From Ficedula albicollis (Eukaryota; Chordata; Aves; Passeriformes; Muscicapidae): a stretch of DNA of 64,000 bases. Position 1 is the stretch's first letter; every line of letters begins with the position of its first letter. Position numbers and translations under genes: made by a program. This document shows, one piece after another, positions 50,095 through 64,000 of the stretch. A model generated the notes under the pieces. It was not told the origin of the DNA. It saw only the letters and a list, made by a program, of their open reading frames with translations, and made no database searches. The stretch spans positions 69,232,051-69,296,050 of the forward strand of contig NC_021675.1 of NCBI RefSeq assembly GCF_000247815.1, given 5' to 3'.

Positions 50095-50355
50095 CAAAGG
50101 GACTGGAACTGGATGATCTCCAAGGTCCCTTCCAACCCAAACCATTGTATGATTCTTCATGGAAAGGGTTTTCCAGCCCTGGTACAGCTGCCCAGAACAG
50201 TGGTGGAGTCCCCAGCCCTGGAGGGATTTAAAAGCCATGTGGATGTGGCACCTGGGGACATGGGTCAGTGGTGGCCTTGGCAATGTTGGGGAAATGGTTT
50301 GGATCAATGATCTTAAAGAACTTTTCCAACTTAAGTAGTTCTGTGATTCCAAAAG
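50095..50355 (+). mobile_element. Two abutting CR1 LINE 3' ends
   Basis: One 3' end (GGATGATCTCCAAGGTCCC through CATTGTATGATTCTTCATGG) is followed directly by a second fragment of the TGGTGGAGTCCCCAGCCC type ending AGTTCTGTGATTCC. Confidence 0.8.
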
Positions 50356-51704
50356 ACTGTCAGAACAAAAAGTAGGAGTTTTGAGATGTTCACATCCTAC
50401 GCCTGCCTCAGACCCTGACTCTGTGACAACTCAAGATGTTCAGCCTGCCATGAGACAACCCAAATTCCCCCACTTTCTTCATCCCAGCTTAGAGAGGGAG
50501 ACACCTAAATGTAAACAATGGTCAGGTACTGCATTATTTAGACCTCATAAACTATTATTTAGCTGTGCCTTCAATTCCTTAAAATCAAGAGCAGGTCCTG
50601 GTTCAGCTTCTGCTTTTAGGAGTATGCTGTCAGCCAGAGCTATGGAATAAGGGCTGGAACAAAGCAGAGGAAGGCCTGCCCAGAGTGCTCTGTGAACACT
50701 TTAAAACCAGGCACCAGATCAAAATATGGCACAGACTAGCAAATAAATATATCCCACAAACAAAACACATCCTACTAAGCAATGTTGTTTCAGGAGAAAC
50801 AGCTTTGCATAACAAAGGCCTCTAAAGTATGTTCCTGCAAGACTCTTCAAAGCAGGAATGCCTGGAAGTGGAAAGCCCAAGGGAGTGTGAGAACTGGGAG
50901 CTCAGATGTGTCAAGGAAATTAGTTATCATGTTTTATTTTTGAGGGCTGTGGGAAAGCCCAGGAGAACACACCATGGAAGCTGTCAGAGAACACTCCCCA
51001 AGCAGGGCCAAGGCAGCCACCCATCCCACTGCACTGCACAAAAACAGCACACGAGGGGTTTGCAAATAAAAGGAGTCTCTGCAGTGGTGCCTCTTCCACA
51101 GCTGGTGCATGTTTCCACATCCACACCCACTCCCATGAGCTCCTTCCAGGGTCTCCAGCACATCAGGCCACCTTAGCAAGACCTGAGTGTGCACTGTGCA
51201 GCTCCTGTGCCCCTGCACTCTGCATTGCTGCACCTTCTAATGCAAGCAGCTGTTTCTTAGAGGAAAATCAGGAGACCCAGAGGGGGGGTTTGGTTTTAGG
51301 TCAGACAGGAGCAGGTAGCACAAGCTCTGATTCTGAGCTGTTGTTTGAAGACAAACTACAAAGGCTGAGAGCCAGAGTCTCCCAAGGAACATCCCTCACT
51401 GGACTTTCTCATTCTGCTTCTAAACAGGGTAAACGTGCCTTTGTCTACTGATAAAAGTAACAACACAGATGTGGAAACTTCTCACTTTTCACCATCCAAA
51501 GAGATTAAATGGCTAAAAAAAGGATGTTGGCCTTCACTAAAACAGGAGGGCACATATCTTCATGCCACAGATTTCCACTTGTGAAGCTATGGAAGACAAT
51601 CCCTGTGCCTCACACAATCCCATTTTTCTTCAGCTCCTGGGAGATGTGGATACAGAGGTTTACTGGTTATAATATATATATTGAGGCTGATCTAATTACC
51701 ATAA

Positions 51705-51834
51705 AATCAACTCACCAATCTAAATTAAGGCACCAAAATTTATTTCCCTACCTGAGAGCTGGGATCAAAAATCAACTCACCAATCTAAATTAAGGCACCC
51801 AAATCTATTTCCCTACCTGAGAGCTGGGATCGAA
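51705..51834. repeat. 65-bp tandem duplication
   Basis: AATCAACTCACCAATC...GAGAGCTGGGATC occurs twice, with two or three differences. Confidence 0.92.
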
Positions 51835-53769
51835 GATTCCACCAAGGGAGATCTGTGGTACTGCCCCCACACCAGTGACTACAACCATCAGAGTGGCTAC
51901 CCCAGACACCCACATGGGACTGGGAGATGAGATGCAGAACTTAAAACAGATCTGTTTCCCTCCAGAGAAATAGCTGGAGGTCAGGGAGGAAAACTCAGGG
52001 CATCTCCAGCTGCAGCCTGACAGGCTCCACTGATCCCTCCAGCAGGGAGCCTCTGGCTTCTAACTCTGGGAGCTCATCCAACAAAGAAGGCAGGGCAAGG
52101 CTCCTAATTGCTCTGAGGTATTCCATTTAACCAGATTTAGAGGACACTGCTTTTCACCATCCAGTTGTGAAAAGCAGTAATTGCTGATGGTTTTTAGGTT
52201 AGAACAGTCCTCAGAGCTTTTCACAGCAAAGCCAGATAATCCCCAACACCGACCTGAGAGGAAAATTCAAGGTCAGTTCTCAGAGAGATTCTCAGTGTGA
52301 GACTAAAAGAATGGATTTAACTTAAAACTGGTATAACACACACTCTGAAGCCAGAGGAAAGGGCACCATGAGCAACAGACTGGGAAAACACAGTGAAAGA
52401 TGGGAACCTACCTGGTAATGCATTAATTCTTCCTCAGAAGAATAAGAGCATGGGGTATTTCATACCCAGAACATGAAAGCCACAAAAGGCAAAGCGAACA
52501 TTAAAAGGTTCAAAGTATCTGCTTCATTACTGAATATAAGGCTCCCTCTATACTCAGTAGAGAACAGCTGCTTCAGAAGATGTCACAGAGCACTCAGTGA
52601 GGTGTGGGAGTTCTGAGCTGCCTCATGGAAGATCCAGGTTTTCCATGGAGGTCAGAATCCTGGCAGTACTGATCACCAGGTTTCCCAACTTAGTTAGCTG
52701 ACTTGTGTGAACTTGAGTGGTGGGAGAGGCTTTCAAAGCTGAAACTGGACCAGAGGAGTGCAGCTGTGCTCAGAAGTGGCTGCAGGTGTATCATGGGTCT
52801 AATCCCCTCTCACTCTCCCCCTGGAACAGATCAGCAGAGAAGAAGGGGGGTGCACAGAGAGCTGAGCACACCTCTGTTATTTCAGCCAGCCTGGCACCTG
52901 GCCCAGATCAGCCCTGAGGTATTGCTCCTCCTGGGAACCTCTAGCGAAAACAGGAGCAAGGCAAACAGGGAATCCTGCAAGAGCTGTGAAAAGGTTTTCT
53001 ACCAAAAAAGGTTTTGGGGGCAGAAAGTGGAACAGGTCATGTTGGGTAATAGGTGCTCCAAGAACACATTTTCCTCTCACAGTTTTGAGCAGCTGGAAGG
53101 CAACTTCTCAGCTGATGCACAAAAATGCTCATTGCAGGGCAAGGCCCTGGTAAATCCAGTCTGGAATTCTCTAGGGAGAGACAAGCTGGAGATTAGCTCT
53201 GTGGAAGAGCCTGATGGACAGTGACCAGGTGCAGCATCAGCTGGAACAGCAACTGCAGCACAGACCCAGGGCCCAGAGCCAGCACATTTCCATCCTGGCA
53301 GCAGAGGAACATCCAACACATGCACACAGTAACTGTGAAGAAGCCCAAGAAGGAAGAGGGAGAGCAAACTCCCACGTGCCAAACTACAACAGACCCAAAG
53401 AGCCAAATTCCCACTGATGAACTGAAGTGGGGTTTGGAATTTTTTTTTCTTTTTTAATAGGCCTTAAGCAAGAAAAGCTGCAACAAACAAGGCTGTTTGT
53501 ACATTCAGCACTGCAATAGCTTGGCCCGTGAGAGAAGAGCCTCCTGCTAATCCTGTGTAGAGCAGCAGCTCCCTGCTGGGGTCAGGGGAAAGATGGCACA
53601 TAGGGACTGATGTGGCACAGGACATGGGGACACCCTGAACACCAACAGCTCAGGAGGCACAGCTGAAACAAGGATGCAGGCTTGGGACTGAATCAGAGCT
53701 TCTGAATCCTGAGTCTCTACCCTAGAGCTCCTGCAGAGAGTGGAAAACCTCTTTTGGCTGTAGTCAGTT

Positions 53770-54002
53770 ATGCAGGAAGTCCTCAGATTCCAGGGTCCTT
53801 TCAGAAAAAAAGGTTTTTCACCCAGAGGCACTGGGACAGGATCCCCAAGGAATGGTCACAGCACCAAGCCTGCCTGGGCTCAAGAAGCATTTGGACAATG
53901 CTCTGAGGCACAAAGGGATTGTTGGAGTGTCCTGTGCAGGACCAGCAGCTGGACAGGACGATCCTGATGGGTCCCCTCCAGCTCAGGATATTCTGTCACT
54001 CT
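53770..54002 (+). mobile_element. CR1 LINE 3' fragment
   Basis: AAAAAAGGTTTTTCACCC, GGGATTGTTGGAGTGTCC, GGGTCCCCTCCAGCTCAGG, the same subfamily as at 42,390. Confidence 0.78.
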
Positions 54003-54968
54003 CTGGATTCTCCATGTTGTTGGTAGCAATGGTCAGCAAGGACAGGGGAAAGCTGCTGCACTTGTGAAGGCAAATTTCTCCAGTTAGCTGGAGCTCCACG
54101 GACAAGAGGTAAGGCTGGAAATCTGCTGAGTGCTGAGACTGGGCTAACACCAGCTAGCAGGAAGAGAGAGATAATTTAATCACAGGAGCCACTTCTAAAA
54201 TAGCATAAACCACACCTAATCTTGGAGGATGCTGCTCTTATAACTGCTTGTAATTCTGTATAAATTCAAAACCCTTACTTCAAAACTGCTATTAAGTCCA
54301 CCACTATTTCTTCCAGTGTTGCTACCTTTCACCTGCACTTGCACAGTGTCTCCCATCAGAAGATGTCAAAGACTCTCAGATACAAAAATCCCTTTTCTTG
54401 GGAAGGTGTGTGACCTCTAGAGAAGTGACTGTGGACAAACTAAAGCCCAGAATCCAAGTATTACTGCTTTAAATTATTTCATTTGGATTTTCTCAGTGTA
54501 ATACACCTAAGATTTGCCTCAGTCCAACTGCTGCCTTTAAAGATGTGTGATCACAGAAAATGAAATCTGTGAAGTCCAGCAAGGTTTCAGTAACACACCC
54601 ACAAAATGGGAACTCTCAAAATCAATGAATTTTTTGAAATTTAGGCCATTGAGATTTCCATAGAGTTGATACTGAATGGAAGTCAAGGGTGTGATTCAAC
54701 CACACCTCAACTTTATCTAAACAGGTTCAACTTCTGAAGGGGCTGTGCTGCTCTCCACAGCTGAGATCAGCCCTCAGAGCCCGACAGCCTCAGCTGCTGA
54801 AGAGTTATTTGGGATTCAAAAAAGCAGAGGATGTGGAATCCTCCAGCACTTCTGCCCACCACTTCCTGAGCTGGTTTATCACCCCTCTGTATAAATAGCT
54901 CTCAGGCACACCCAAGCAGGAGCTACGCTGGAAGCACATTCAAAGGGACACAAAATGCCAAAGAACTA

Positions 54969-55751
<783 letters not shown>

Positions 55752-56009
55752 CTAAGGAAAAGCAACACAAAAGCAACATTGCCACAGAGCAACTCCTTTA
55801 GGCACAGCTCTGCAAGGGCACAGAGGAGCTGCATGAGATGGGAGTGCTGAATTCCACTCTGAAACCAGGTTAGTTTTGCTCGTAAAGAAGTGCTTGGCCA
55901 TAGGATCTGACAAAAATCAATCCTTAGTCTTTCTTGCAACCAGAGAAACCATTTTGTCACGGTAAAGACTTTGAGTTGCATCATCCAGAGTTCAGAAACC
56001 AGAGGGCTG

Positions 56010-56415
56010 GAGCCCCTCTGATCTGGAGACAAACTGAGAGCTGGGGCTGCTCAGCCTGGAGAAGAGAAAGCTCTGGCAAGACCTTCTCAGTACCTAAAGG
56101 TGCCACAAAAGAGCTGGAGAGGGGTTTTGGACAAGGCCATGGAGTGACAGGAGAAAGAATTATGGCTTTAAACTGATGGTTGAATTAAATTAGATATGAA
56201 GAATAAATTGTTCCTTGTGAGGGTGGTGAGTCCCTGGCACAGGGTACCAGAGAAGCTGTGGCTGCCACAGCCCTGGAAGTGTTTTCAAGGCCAGGTTGGA
56301 CATTGGAGCTTGGAGCAACCTGGGATAGTGGAAGGTGTCCCTGCCCATGGCAGGGGATGGAACTGGATGGTCTCTAAGATCCCTTCCAACCCAAACAAAT
56401 CTGTGAATCTACAAT
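56010..56415 (+). mobile_element. CR1 LINE 3' fragment
   Basis: CTGCTCAGCCTGGAGAAG, GGCCATGGAGTGACAGG, TCCCTGGCACAGGGTACC and GGATGGTCTCTAAGATCCC. Confidence 0.85.
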
Positions 56416-56719
56416 ACCATGATGTCTTTGCTTCTGCACAATTCTGGGTCAAAGTTCTGTTTTCTATCCTTTAAAACCCTCTGCAGTGGCCAGGGACCTG
56501 CTGCCTGCTGCTCCTACAGCAGAACCTGGAGCTGCGTTCCTCAGATGCTCATTCCAGCGCTAAAAAATGTTCCCACAAGGAGCCACAAAAAACTTCTGGC
56601 AGCTATTTCTGCTGTCTGCAGCTTTCAGCGTGCTGTCAAACAGTCAGCAATCAGCCAGCTAACAATCTGCCAGAGGTGAGAGGACCCAGCAGAGGAGGAA
56701 CTGAAGGAGACGGGAAAGG

Positions 56720-56960
56720 GAAATGCCAAGATGCGAGCCACGTGTGTTTGATGTGATTACCAAAGCTCTAGATCCATTAACCTGTCGGTTAATGTTTGTA
56801 GGAGCATTAAGCATAGCTGTAGCTCCCAACAATCCCTGGAACAAAGGCAGGATGTTTGGCCTGTCTTGTGATAAGCTTCTAATGATAATCCTGATGCACG
56901 GGACACAATGATCTTAAAACCTTCACATCGCCGCAGTCACAATCGCTCGCACACTGTCAT
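56720..56960. promoter_or_regulatory. Candidate conserved non-coding block in a SMOX intron
   Basis: This is repeat-free sequence that keeps CpGs and contains a perfect inverted CATTAACC-TGTC-GGTTAATG (56,775-56,794), similar in half-site to homeodomain (HNF1-like) binding sites. Conservation cannot be tested here. Confidence 0.25.
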
Positions 56961-57662
56961 TCTCTAAGCATTTTAAGGAATATTACAATTCCTGGCCTCA
57001 CCCTTTGGCCTATTTTCCAGGCCTTTCCACACTTTAATGACTGTGCTTGGAAGCCTGACAAGCCTAGACCGTCTCCCTGTGGAGCACCTCAGTGCAGGGC
57101 ATGAATCTCTGTGCTGGGACAAAGAGAACAAGTCAGGGTTGTAGCAGCAGTTCCCAGGGACAAACAGGTGCCTTCCCTGTCCTGGTCATTGCCTGATGAC
57201 TCCAGTAGGGACTGAGTGAAGACCCATCTTTGGACTTTGAACTTGGTGGGTTCCATCCCACCCAAGCACTTCCCAGCCCACCCCCAGGGTCACACAGGAT
57301 CCTCATCCTGCCTGGATGCTCCAACAGGACACCCCTCATTATGAAGTTAAACACTGGTGGCTGTTTGATTCTTTCAACCAGGAAGGCAAAATGCCAAGGG
57401 GAAAAACAAGCAACTACCAAGACTCTAACCCAAGACAGGTTAATCCCCACTCTGTCATCTGATAGTCTTAAGTATGAGAAGCTTTGTTGTTCTCAGGTAT
57501 TTGCATGAGAAGGGATTTGCAAGTCTTGCAGAAATAGCTCTGACTGGGACAGCCTGGAACAAGCACAGGAGAAACCACCAGGAAACCCAGAGCTGTATCC
57601 AATGACTTAACCCTGTCTGCATGGGTAACACAATAAATAACTGAGCTTTACAGCTGTGGAGA

Positions 57663-57872
57663 CACTCTGTGATAAAAGGTTTGGGGTGAGGATGCTGAGG
57701 TATCAGCCTCAGGACACCAGGGCTCAAACCTGTTCAAAGGGTTCAAGATGCTGAGGTATCAGCCTCAGGACACCAGGGTTCAAACCTCACTCTGTGATAA
57801 AAGGTTTGGGGTGAGGATGCTGAGGTATCAGCCTCAGGACACCAGGGCTCAAACCTGTTCAAAGGGTTCAAA
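57663..57872. repeat. 125-bp tandem duplication with a shared inner core
   Basis: CACTCTGTGATAAAAGG at 57,663 recurs at 57,788. The inner segment GATGCTGAGGTATCAGCC occurs three times (about 57,689, 57,747 and 57,814). Confidence 0.92.
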
Positions 57873-58601
57873 GCTTTATCTCAAATCTCCTGTGAGACTC
57901 TTTAGGTCTTTATTCCTCTTTGGTTCAGCTTCCCACCTGAAAACAGCGCACACATGACAAAGTGCTGCTTTCCTCCCCTGCCTCATTTCAGAAGCTTTTA
58001 AGTCATTCTAATTGAAATAAAAATGACTGATACACTTGACTCGTGGAGTGCTTGATGCAGCATTAAGTCCTCGTCCCAAAGAGAACTAATTTAGCCAAGG
58101 TACCAAGGAGATAAAAAGAACTATGGAAGCCATTTGGAAAGCTGGTTTTATACAACCTATCTTAGATTTTATTACTTTGCCTTCAAAATGCTTTCTGGGG
58201 ATTTCTTCGCAAATTACTAGTATCAGAGTTGCATTTCTTCTGGTCTCTGAGAGGCAAAAGCACTCGGGCAGGATCAGGAATACAGGTGTAACTCACAAGA
58301 TAAGACATTACTAAAAGGACCTGACAACAGAGTAGCTTCAGGTGGTAAAAAAGAAATAAATCACACCAGGAAATTTAACAAGGCCTAGGTAAGCCCCTTC
58401 TATTAAGAAAACTGGGGGTTTAAGGTAAGAAAAAAAAAAACAAAGTAAAGGTATTATTCCTTGCAGCCCACTGTCTTTGGATCTGCATCAGGAGGGAACG
58501 TCGTCAATAGAAACACAAACTCCACGAGAGCACAGAAAGCAATTTCCAGGGCTGGGCAGGGCTCAGCCAGGTGCCTGAGGTTCAGGATTTGTTTGCCCCT
58601 A

Positions 58602-58871
<270 letters not shown>

Positions 58872-59147
58872 TCACCTGTGCTAGCCCAGATCACCTCCTC
58901 CTCCTCCTCCCAGCAGAACCCACGTCCTTCCTCACATCTGACAAAAAGCACCAGCTCTTCTCCCACCTCCACATCCCACTGCAACCCCAGGCTGCTCTAA
59001 TCTGAAACCAGCCTTTCCACCCTCTCCATTATTTAGAATGAATCCACCAGAGTGGGTGAATTCAGCTTCACAGTTGTTTTTTGTCCCATTAAATTAGGAA
59101 GTGACAACCACCAAAGGAATTCTGTATGCACACGTTTTACTTGAGCA

Positions 59148-59273
59148 CAGAACAGGTAGAAATCCATGGAAAACAGTGACATCTCTAAGCAAAATCCCTT
59201 GTAACAAATACAGAACAGGTAGAAATCCATGGAAAACAGTGGCATCTCTAAGCAAAATCCCTTATAACAAACA
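59148..59273. repeat. 63-bp tandem duplication
   Basis: CAGAACAGGTAGAAATCC starts at 59,148 and 59,211, with nearly identical units. Confidence 0.92.
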
Positions 59274-59473
59274 TCCCTTGTAACAAATCATTATTCTTTG
59301 AAGAAGGTATTCCTGGTGTTTTTTAACTCCAGTATTCCACACAAGCTACGTAAAGGCAAGGAAAACACCATCCACCTCAGCCCTCTGCTTGCAGCTACCT
59401 GGAATAACTTGTATTTCTATCTACAATATTGACAGAAGAGCCTGCAATTGCATCATGGCTCTTTCTTTCTGGG

Positions 59474-59504
<31 letters not shown>
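59474..59504. repeat. Poly-A run (31)
   Basis: Thirty-one A in a SMOX intron. No retrotransposon body was recognised upstream. Confidence 0.97.
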
Positions 59505-59508
<4 letters not shown>

Positions 59509-60679
59509 AAAACTCCAGAGGAATCTTTTAACACAGGAAAGCTTTCAAAAGGTGCCTTTCAGAAATGCAGCACATTCCATTAATGACTTGTTTGTCCACA
59601 ATATGTCCCCTTCCCATTCACATCATGCCACAGGGTGCATAATACTCCTACAAGCACAGGGGATGTCCCTGCTTGGAGAGTTTTTCCTGTCAAAGATGGT
59701 TTGAATACAGTTTATGGTCAGTAAATACAGTTTTATTTTTGGAAACAGATGATTTGGATATGTCAAGAACTTGAAGTCAAGAGTAAATATCTGGTACAAA
59801 GCTGGTAAAACTGTGACAGCCTTGCCTTCAAAAGTTCCTGGAGCTTCCCATTTCCTGCAGATAGGACTAATCTGCTATGGGTTATATTCTTCCCACTCCA
59901 ATTTTCCCCAAGAGCTTGATTTTATCTTGGGTTTTAGGAATAAAGTGAATTTGGGGAGGCAAAATAGAGGGAAGAAGAGGAAAGGGAGGAGGATAAACAT
60001 TGCAGTGATAGAAGAGAGAGGAGGCCTGTGAGCAAATGGAAGAAGGTGAGATGACAAGTAAGGGGTGAGGAGGAAATTAAAGAAAATAAGTGAAAGAATT
60101 AAAAAAAAGGGGAGGGGGCAGAATAAACTATAAAAACAGAGGAGAAACAATCACAAGGAAAATGAGTGGGACTGGTGAAGACAGAAGAGAATTGCAGACA
60201 CTGCCTGGGACACAGCCATTCCCAGGAGATTCCCAGACAAGAAAGATGGGGCCCAACACCCTGTACGCAACAAAAGCTTCCAGCAAAGGAAACTTTGGCA
60301 GTTCCAGCACCCCCTGGTTCTCAGGTCTGTGGATTTCTGAGGCCACAGGCACTTGCAGCAGGTCCAGGCTGCACAGACCTTGCGTCAGCACAATCAGCTC
60401 GGCTTTCATAAGCTGATTGAGCTCTGTAAGCAGATAACACACTCACAGGACAAGCAAAGCCCTGCTAAAACCCAGCCACCACTTGGCCCACAGGAGAAGT
60501 GAGCCTGCCTAGGTTTTTGTTAATTATTATATTCTTCCATGCCCCACAGGGAGGAGACTTCTCTGGGCTGTAACCATCAAGGAAAGTCTTTCCTGGAGGG
60601 GCCATCCCATTGATCAGACAGCAGGTTAAGTTTAATCACATCAGGATTTCTTATTTTTCCTGTTATTTCCTTGCTTTTC

Positions 60680-60815
60680 AAGTTCAAGAAGCATTTGGAT
60701 AACACCCTCAGACACAGGGTGTGATTTTGGAGTGTTTCCTGTGCAGGCCCAGGAGCTAAACTGGATGATTCTCATAAGTCACTTCCAACTCAGCATATTC
60801 TATGATTCTTGGAGG
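60680..60815 (+). mobile_element. CR1 LINE 3' fragment
   Basis: CAAGAAGCATTTGGATAAC, GTGTTTCCTGTGCAGGCCC, CATATTCTATGATTCTTGG. Confidence 0.75.
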
Positions 60816-60878
60816 TGCTGAACCATCTGAGCAAGAACAGGAGGCAAAGCTGTTGTAGGCAAGAAACAAAAGGAAAAA

Positions 60879-60940
60879 CAACAGCAGGTTCTACATTGAG
60901 AGATATATTCAACAGCAGGTTCTACATTGAGAGACATATT
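60879..60940. repeat. 31-bp tandem duplication
   Basis: CAACAGCAGGTTCTACATTG at 60,879 and 60,910; one difference. Confidence 0.92.
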
Positions 60941-61694
60941 GTCACAATAAATGAGTGAAAAAGATGCTCAAAATGTGTGTTTTAATGAACAAGAGCAGCA
61001 AATGCATCCTGTGTAAGAAGCTGTGGAAAAGCTTCACCAGGACACCTCATTTAAGGTAGCTTTCCAATGAAGCAAGAGCACAAGTGTGCTGTCTGGAGTT
61101 GGAATTATCCAGGCTTTTCTTCCCCAGGTGGGGAAAGCATTGTCATTCCTATGGGACCATCACCGGGGTCTCTGGGAACAGGCACTTGTAATACCAGAAA
61201 ACCCATATTCCTACACTCATTTCAGCATTTCAGCACCAGGGTTCCTCAGAGAGTAGAAATGGACTTTCCCTCAAAGATCCTGGGAAAAGGTAACAACAAG
61301 CATGACCTGAAAGATTCTGCTGATTTTCTAGTTAACCCTTCAAAATCTGCCTGCATCCAAACCAGAGCTCCATGTCCAGCAGCAAGGAGAGCTACACCAC
61401 AGACAGTCCAGACAAACTTTGCTTTTCTATCATCACACACCTGATACAAGCAGGGAGCAAAACCAAAGGACAGACTGCATCCACTCCCATCTCCTACCAC
61501 TGGCAATCTCACATCCCAGCAGGAGGACCTAAACATTTCTCACCCTATAGCTCCCCTCAGATGGGACAGAACAAGTAGCCCTGGAAGCCTGTCTGAAAAA
61601 CAAAGAAGTAAAAGACAGAGAACATCTCTAGTAACTATTCATTCTAAGCAGTTTTCCTTCCCTTATTCTAAAGGTTTATGCACAATCCTCCAGG

Positions 61695-62075
61695 GAATTC
61701 ACAGAATCACAGAATTGGGTCGGAAGGGACCTTAGAGACCATCCAGTCCCTCCCCCTGCCATGGCCAGGGACCCCTGCCACTATCCCAGGTGGCTCCAAG
61801 CCCTGTCCAGCCTGGCCTTGGGCACTGCCAGGGATCCAGGGGCAGCCACAGCTTCTCTGGGCACCCTGTGCCAGGGTCTCCCCACTCTCACAGGGAACAA
61901 TTCCTTCCCAATATCCCACCTAATCCTGCTCTCTGGCAGTGGGAGCCATTCCCTGTGTCCTGTCCCTCCATCCCTTGTCCCCAGTCCCTCTCCAGCTCTC
62001 CTGGAGCCCCTTCAGGCACTGGAAGCTCCCCCTGAAGCCTTCTCTTCTCCATGCTGAACAACCCAAGCTTCCTGG
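61695..62075 (-). mobile_element. CR1 LINE 3' fragment, well preserved
   Basis: Reverse orientation: CACAGAATCACAGAATTGGG, CCATGGCCAGGGACCCC, GGGCACCCTGTGCCAGGG, and an extension through CCTTCTCTTCTCCATGCTG. It lies in the same orientation as SMOX. Confidence 0.87.
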
Positions 62076-64000
62076 GTCTGCAAGACAGAAGGGGTCAAAG
62101 GTAAGAAATTATAATGAGTTAACTGAATGTTCATAGTCCTAAAACAGCTTCACTTCAGCTTCCATCTTCTGTCTTCTTTCTGACCAGCTTTGGGGCATCC
62201 CAAAACCAGGGTCTGTGCAGGGAATGTGGATTCCAGCAGGGATGTCCCCTCTGTTACCTACAGGCTTCCTCTTCCACATGTTTATTTACTACCTACGTGC
62301 TCGTCCACCACAGGAAAAGGCAGTTTCTTAGGAAGAACAAAGCTAAATAAAGAAGTTTCTCCTCACTGAAGGAGGTCAGGAAAGCACATCCCCATCCACA
62401 CTCCTTCCTGTCAGCGCCGGTGACGATGCCCAGCATTGTCTTTTTCTCATTTGGCTTCAAAACTGCTGTGACTTAATCCCTGTCCAGTGAGCAGCCCTGA
62501 TGGAGACAGGGCTGTGCTGTTCCCAGGCCAGACATCTGTCAGTGCAATAGAGGCAGGGAGGGAACGGTGACTCTCGCTGGCCCTTTGCTCCTGCTTTCCA
62601 TGATAACTGCAAGGCAAGGCACTGGAGCTTAACTGGGGATGGCAGGGAGCCCAGCACGGGCTGGGGGTGAGGAGCATGGATAACTTGTCACTCTTTGGCT
62701 GCATCTCTCCCCCAGAAGCTGTTGCAGCACACGGGAGAAAGCTGACAGATAACAAGGCCATTAATTAGCTGATTGTTAAAGGCAGGGCTCCTGGGAAGCA
62801 GTTCTTCAGGGACTACACCCTGGCTGAAAAGCTGGAGTAAAAGCAGGCTCTTTTCCTAAATCAGGCTGGTGATGGACTGTGTGATTTCTCAGCTGCATTT
62901 AACCTGTCCAGATCATCACCTCCTTCCCACTTCTCACTAATACCTGGGAATCAGCTTTAAACACCTATCTGGACAGGGAAATGAGGGCTTAGCAGGGACA
63001 CAGAACAACTCAGAGATAAATGTCCCTGCTCACATTTTTTGAGGAGTTATACACACACACAGACCCCAAAGATGCAGACATTACCCTCAAAGGTCCCACT
63101 CTGGTCATCTTCCTGAGAGTCAAGCAGATGTGGGAAAAGCAAGAAGAGCCAAAATCCTCTCCCAGCCCCAGAATTCCCCCAGTTATCCCGGAAGGAATGG
63201 AAGGAAGATGGGAAAATTACAAATACATGATATGGGCATCACACCCTGGGGAACCTCCCCATGTTGGTGCCTCCTTCCTTTTGGGGACTGACCAAATGGA
63301 GTGACAAAGACCCTGAGCAGTGCCAGCCCCACACAGCACACAGTCTAAGCAGGACAATCCTAGAATCCTGCCCTGCCTCATGGTGCTTCCCTTGGCAATG
63401 GGTGGCTGGGAATCCAGGTGGATGCTATGCAGGACTGGAGACCTTCCTTGAAGGCACTGCTCTCCTTCCACGAGGAGAATTCAGGTCACCTCAGTCACAA
63501 GCTCATGACAGATCCTGACTGACCCCAGTGCAGGGCAACAGCCTCTCCCAAGGAACTTTCTGCTGGAGAAACGAAGAGCTGAGAGGTCTTCAACCAGTCT
63601 GATTGCTCTGCTTCCTCATAACCAAATAAAGTCTTCTGTCAGACGTCCCTACACCTATTAAAAATTCAGGCTACTACAAACAAAAAAGCAGCAAAACTTG
63701 TACTGAGGTAGAAGAAGCCAGCCAAAAAAAGATTGGATAAGTGCCTGGAAAAAGCCTAAGGACTTTCCAGATGAATTAGTGAGGCAAAGCTCTGGAGGTA
63801 CAGGGGTGCTTTGCCTTTCACTCCAGGAAAACTCAGCACAGAGAGACCCTGCCTTGCTAAGATCCAGTTTCAGAGACTCCACATGCACAGTGAAACTCAA
63901 AGAGACCCCCTGCACTTTGAATTCCCTAGAATTTGGTATCCAGATGACAAGATAACTGGGGCTAGGACATCCCAGATGGAGCAGCAGAGCAGAGGGCACA

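Overview
This is vertebrate, almost certainly bird (probably passerine) DNA. The evidence is a very high density of CR1 LINE 3' ends, several solo LTRs of types common in songbird genomes, and exons of two vertebrate genes that also lie side by side and tail to tail in human (20p13). There is no bacterial or viral gene organisation. Most open frames in the window are chance frames in introns, repeats or homopolymers.

Layout. Positions 1-21,696 hold no recognisable exon and are read as the 3' part of the single large intron of ADRA1D (alpha-1D adrenergic receptor, + strand). They contain scattered CR1 fragments, a CpG-rich patch near 7.6-8.05 kb, a nested 333-bp duplication inside a CR1, and a dense LTR cluster at 19.5-21.65 kb. 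The last coding exon of ADRA1D is at 21,697-22,265. From about 22.3 to 47.0 kb is the convergent intergenic region. It holds CR1s, four LTRs, a 48-base N gap, and two very large pure poly-C tracts (1,054 and 1,123 bases). From 47.0 kb to the end is SMOX (spermine oxidase, - strand): 3'UTR, terminal coding exon (47,366-47,503), and three more coding exons (48,792-48,952; 55,052-55,751; 58,644-58,817). Its upstream coding exons lie beyond position 64,000.

The two genes do not form a pathway. ADRA1D is a Gq-coupled catecholamine receptor; SMOX oxidises spermine to spermidine. Their adjacency is conserved synteny rather than functional linkage.

I did not find a new biological system. The observations most worth a second look are: (i) a sense-orientation LTR with its own TATA box and AATAAA that ends about 50 bp before the ADRA1D exon 2 splice acceptor; (ii) a perfect 190-bp palindrome around (TA)16 that runs into 1.1 kb of pure C, which looks like a fold-back assembly or sequencing error, with other C tracts that look related; and (iii) an unusual number of recent 2-3 copy tandem duplications of 23-333 bp throughout the window.
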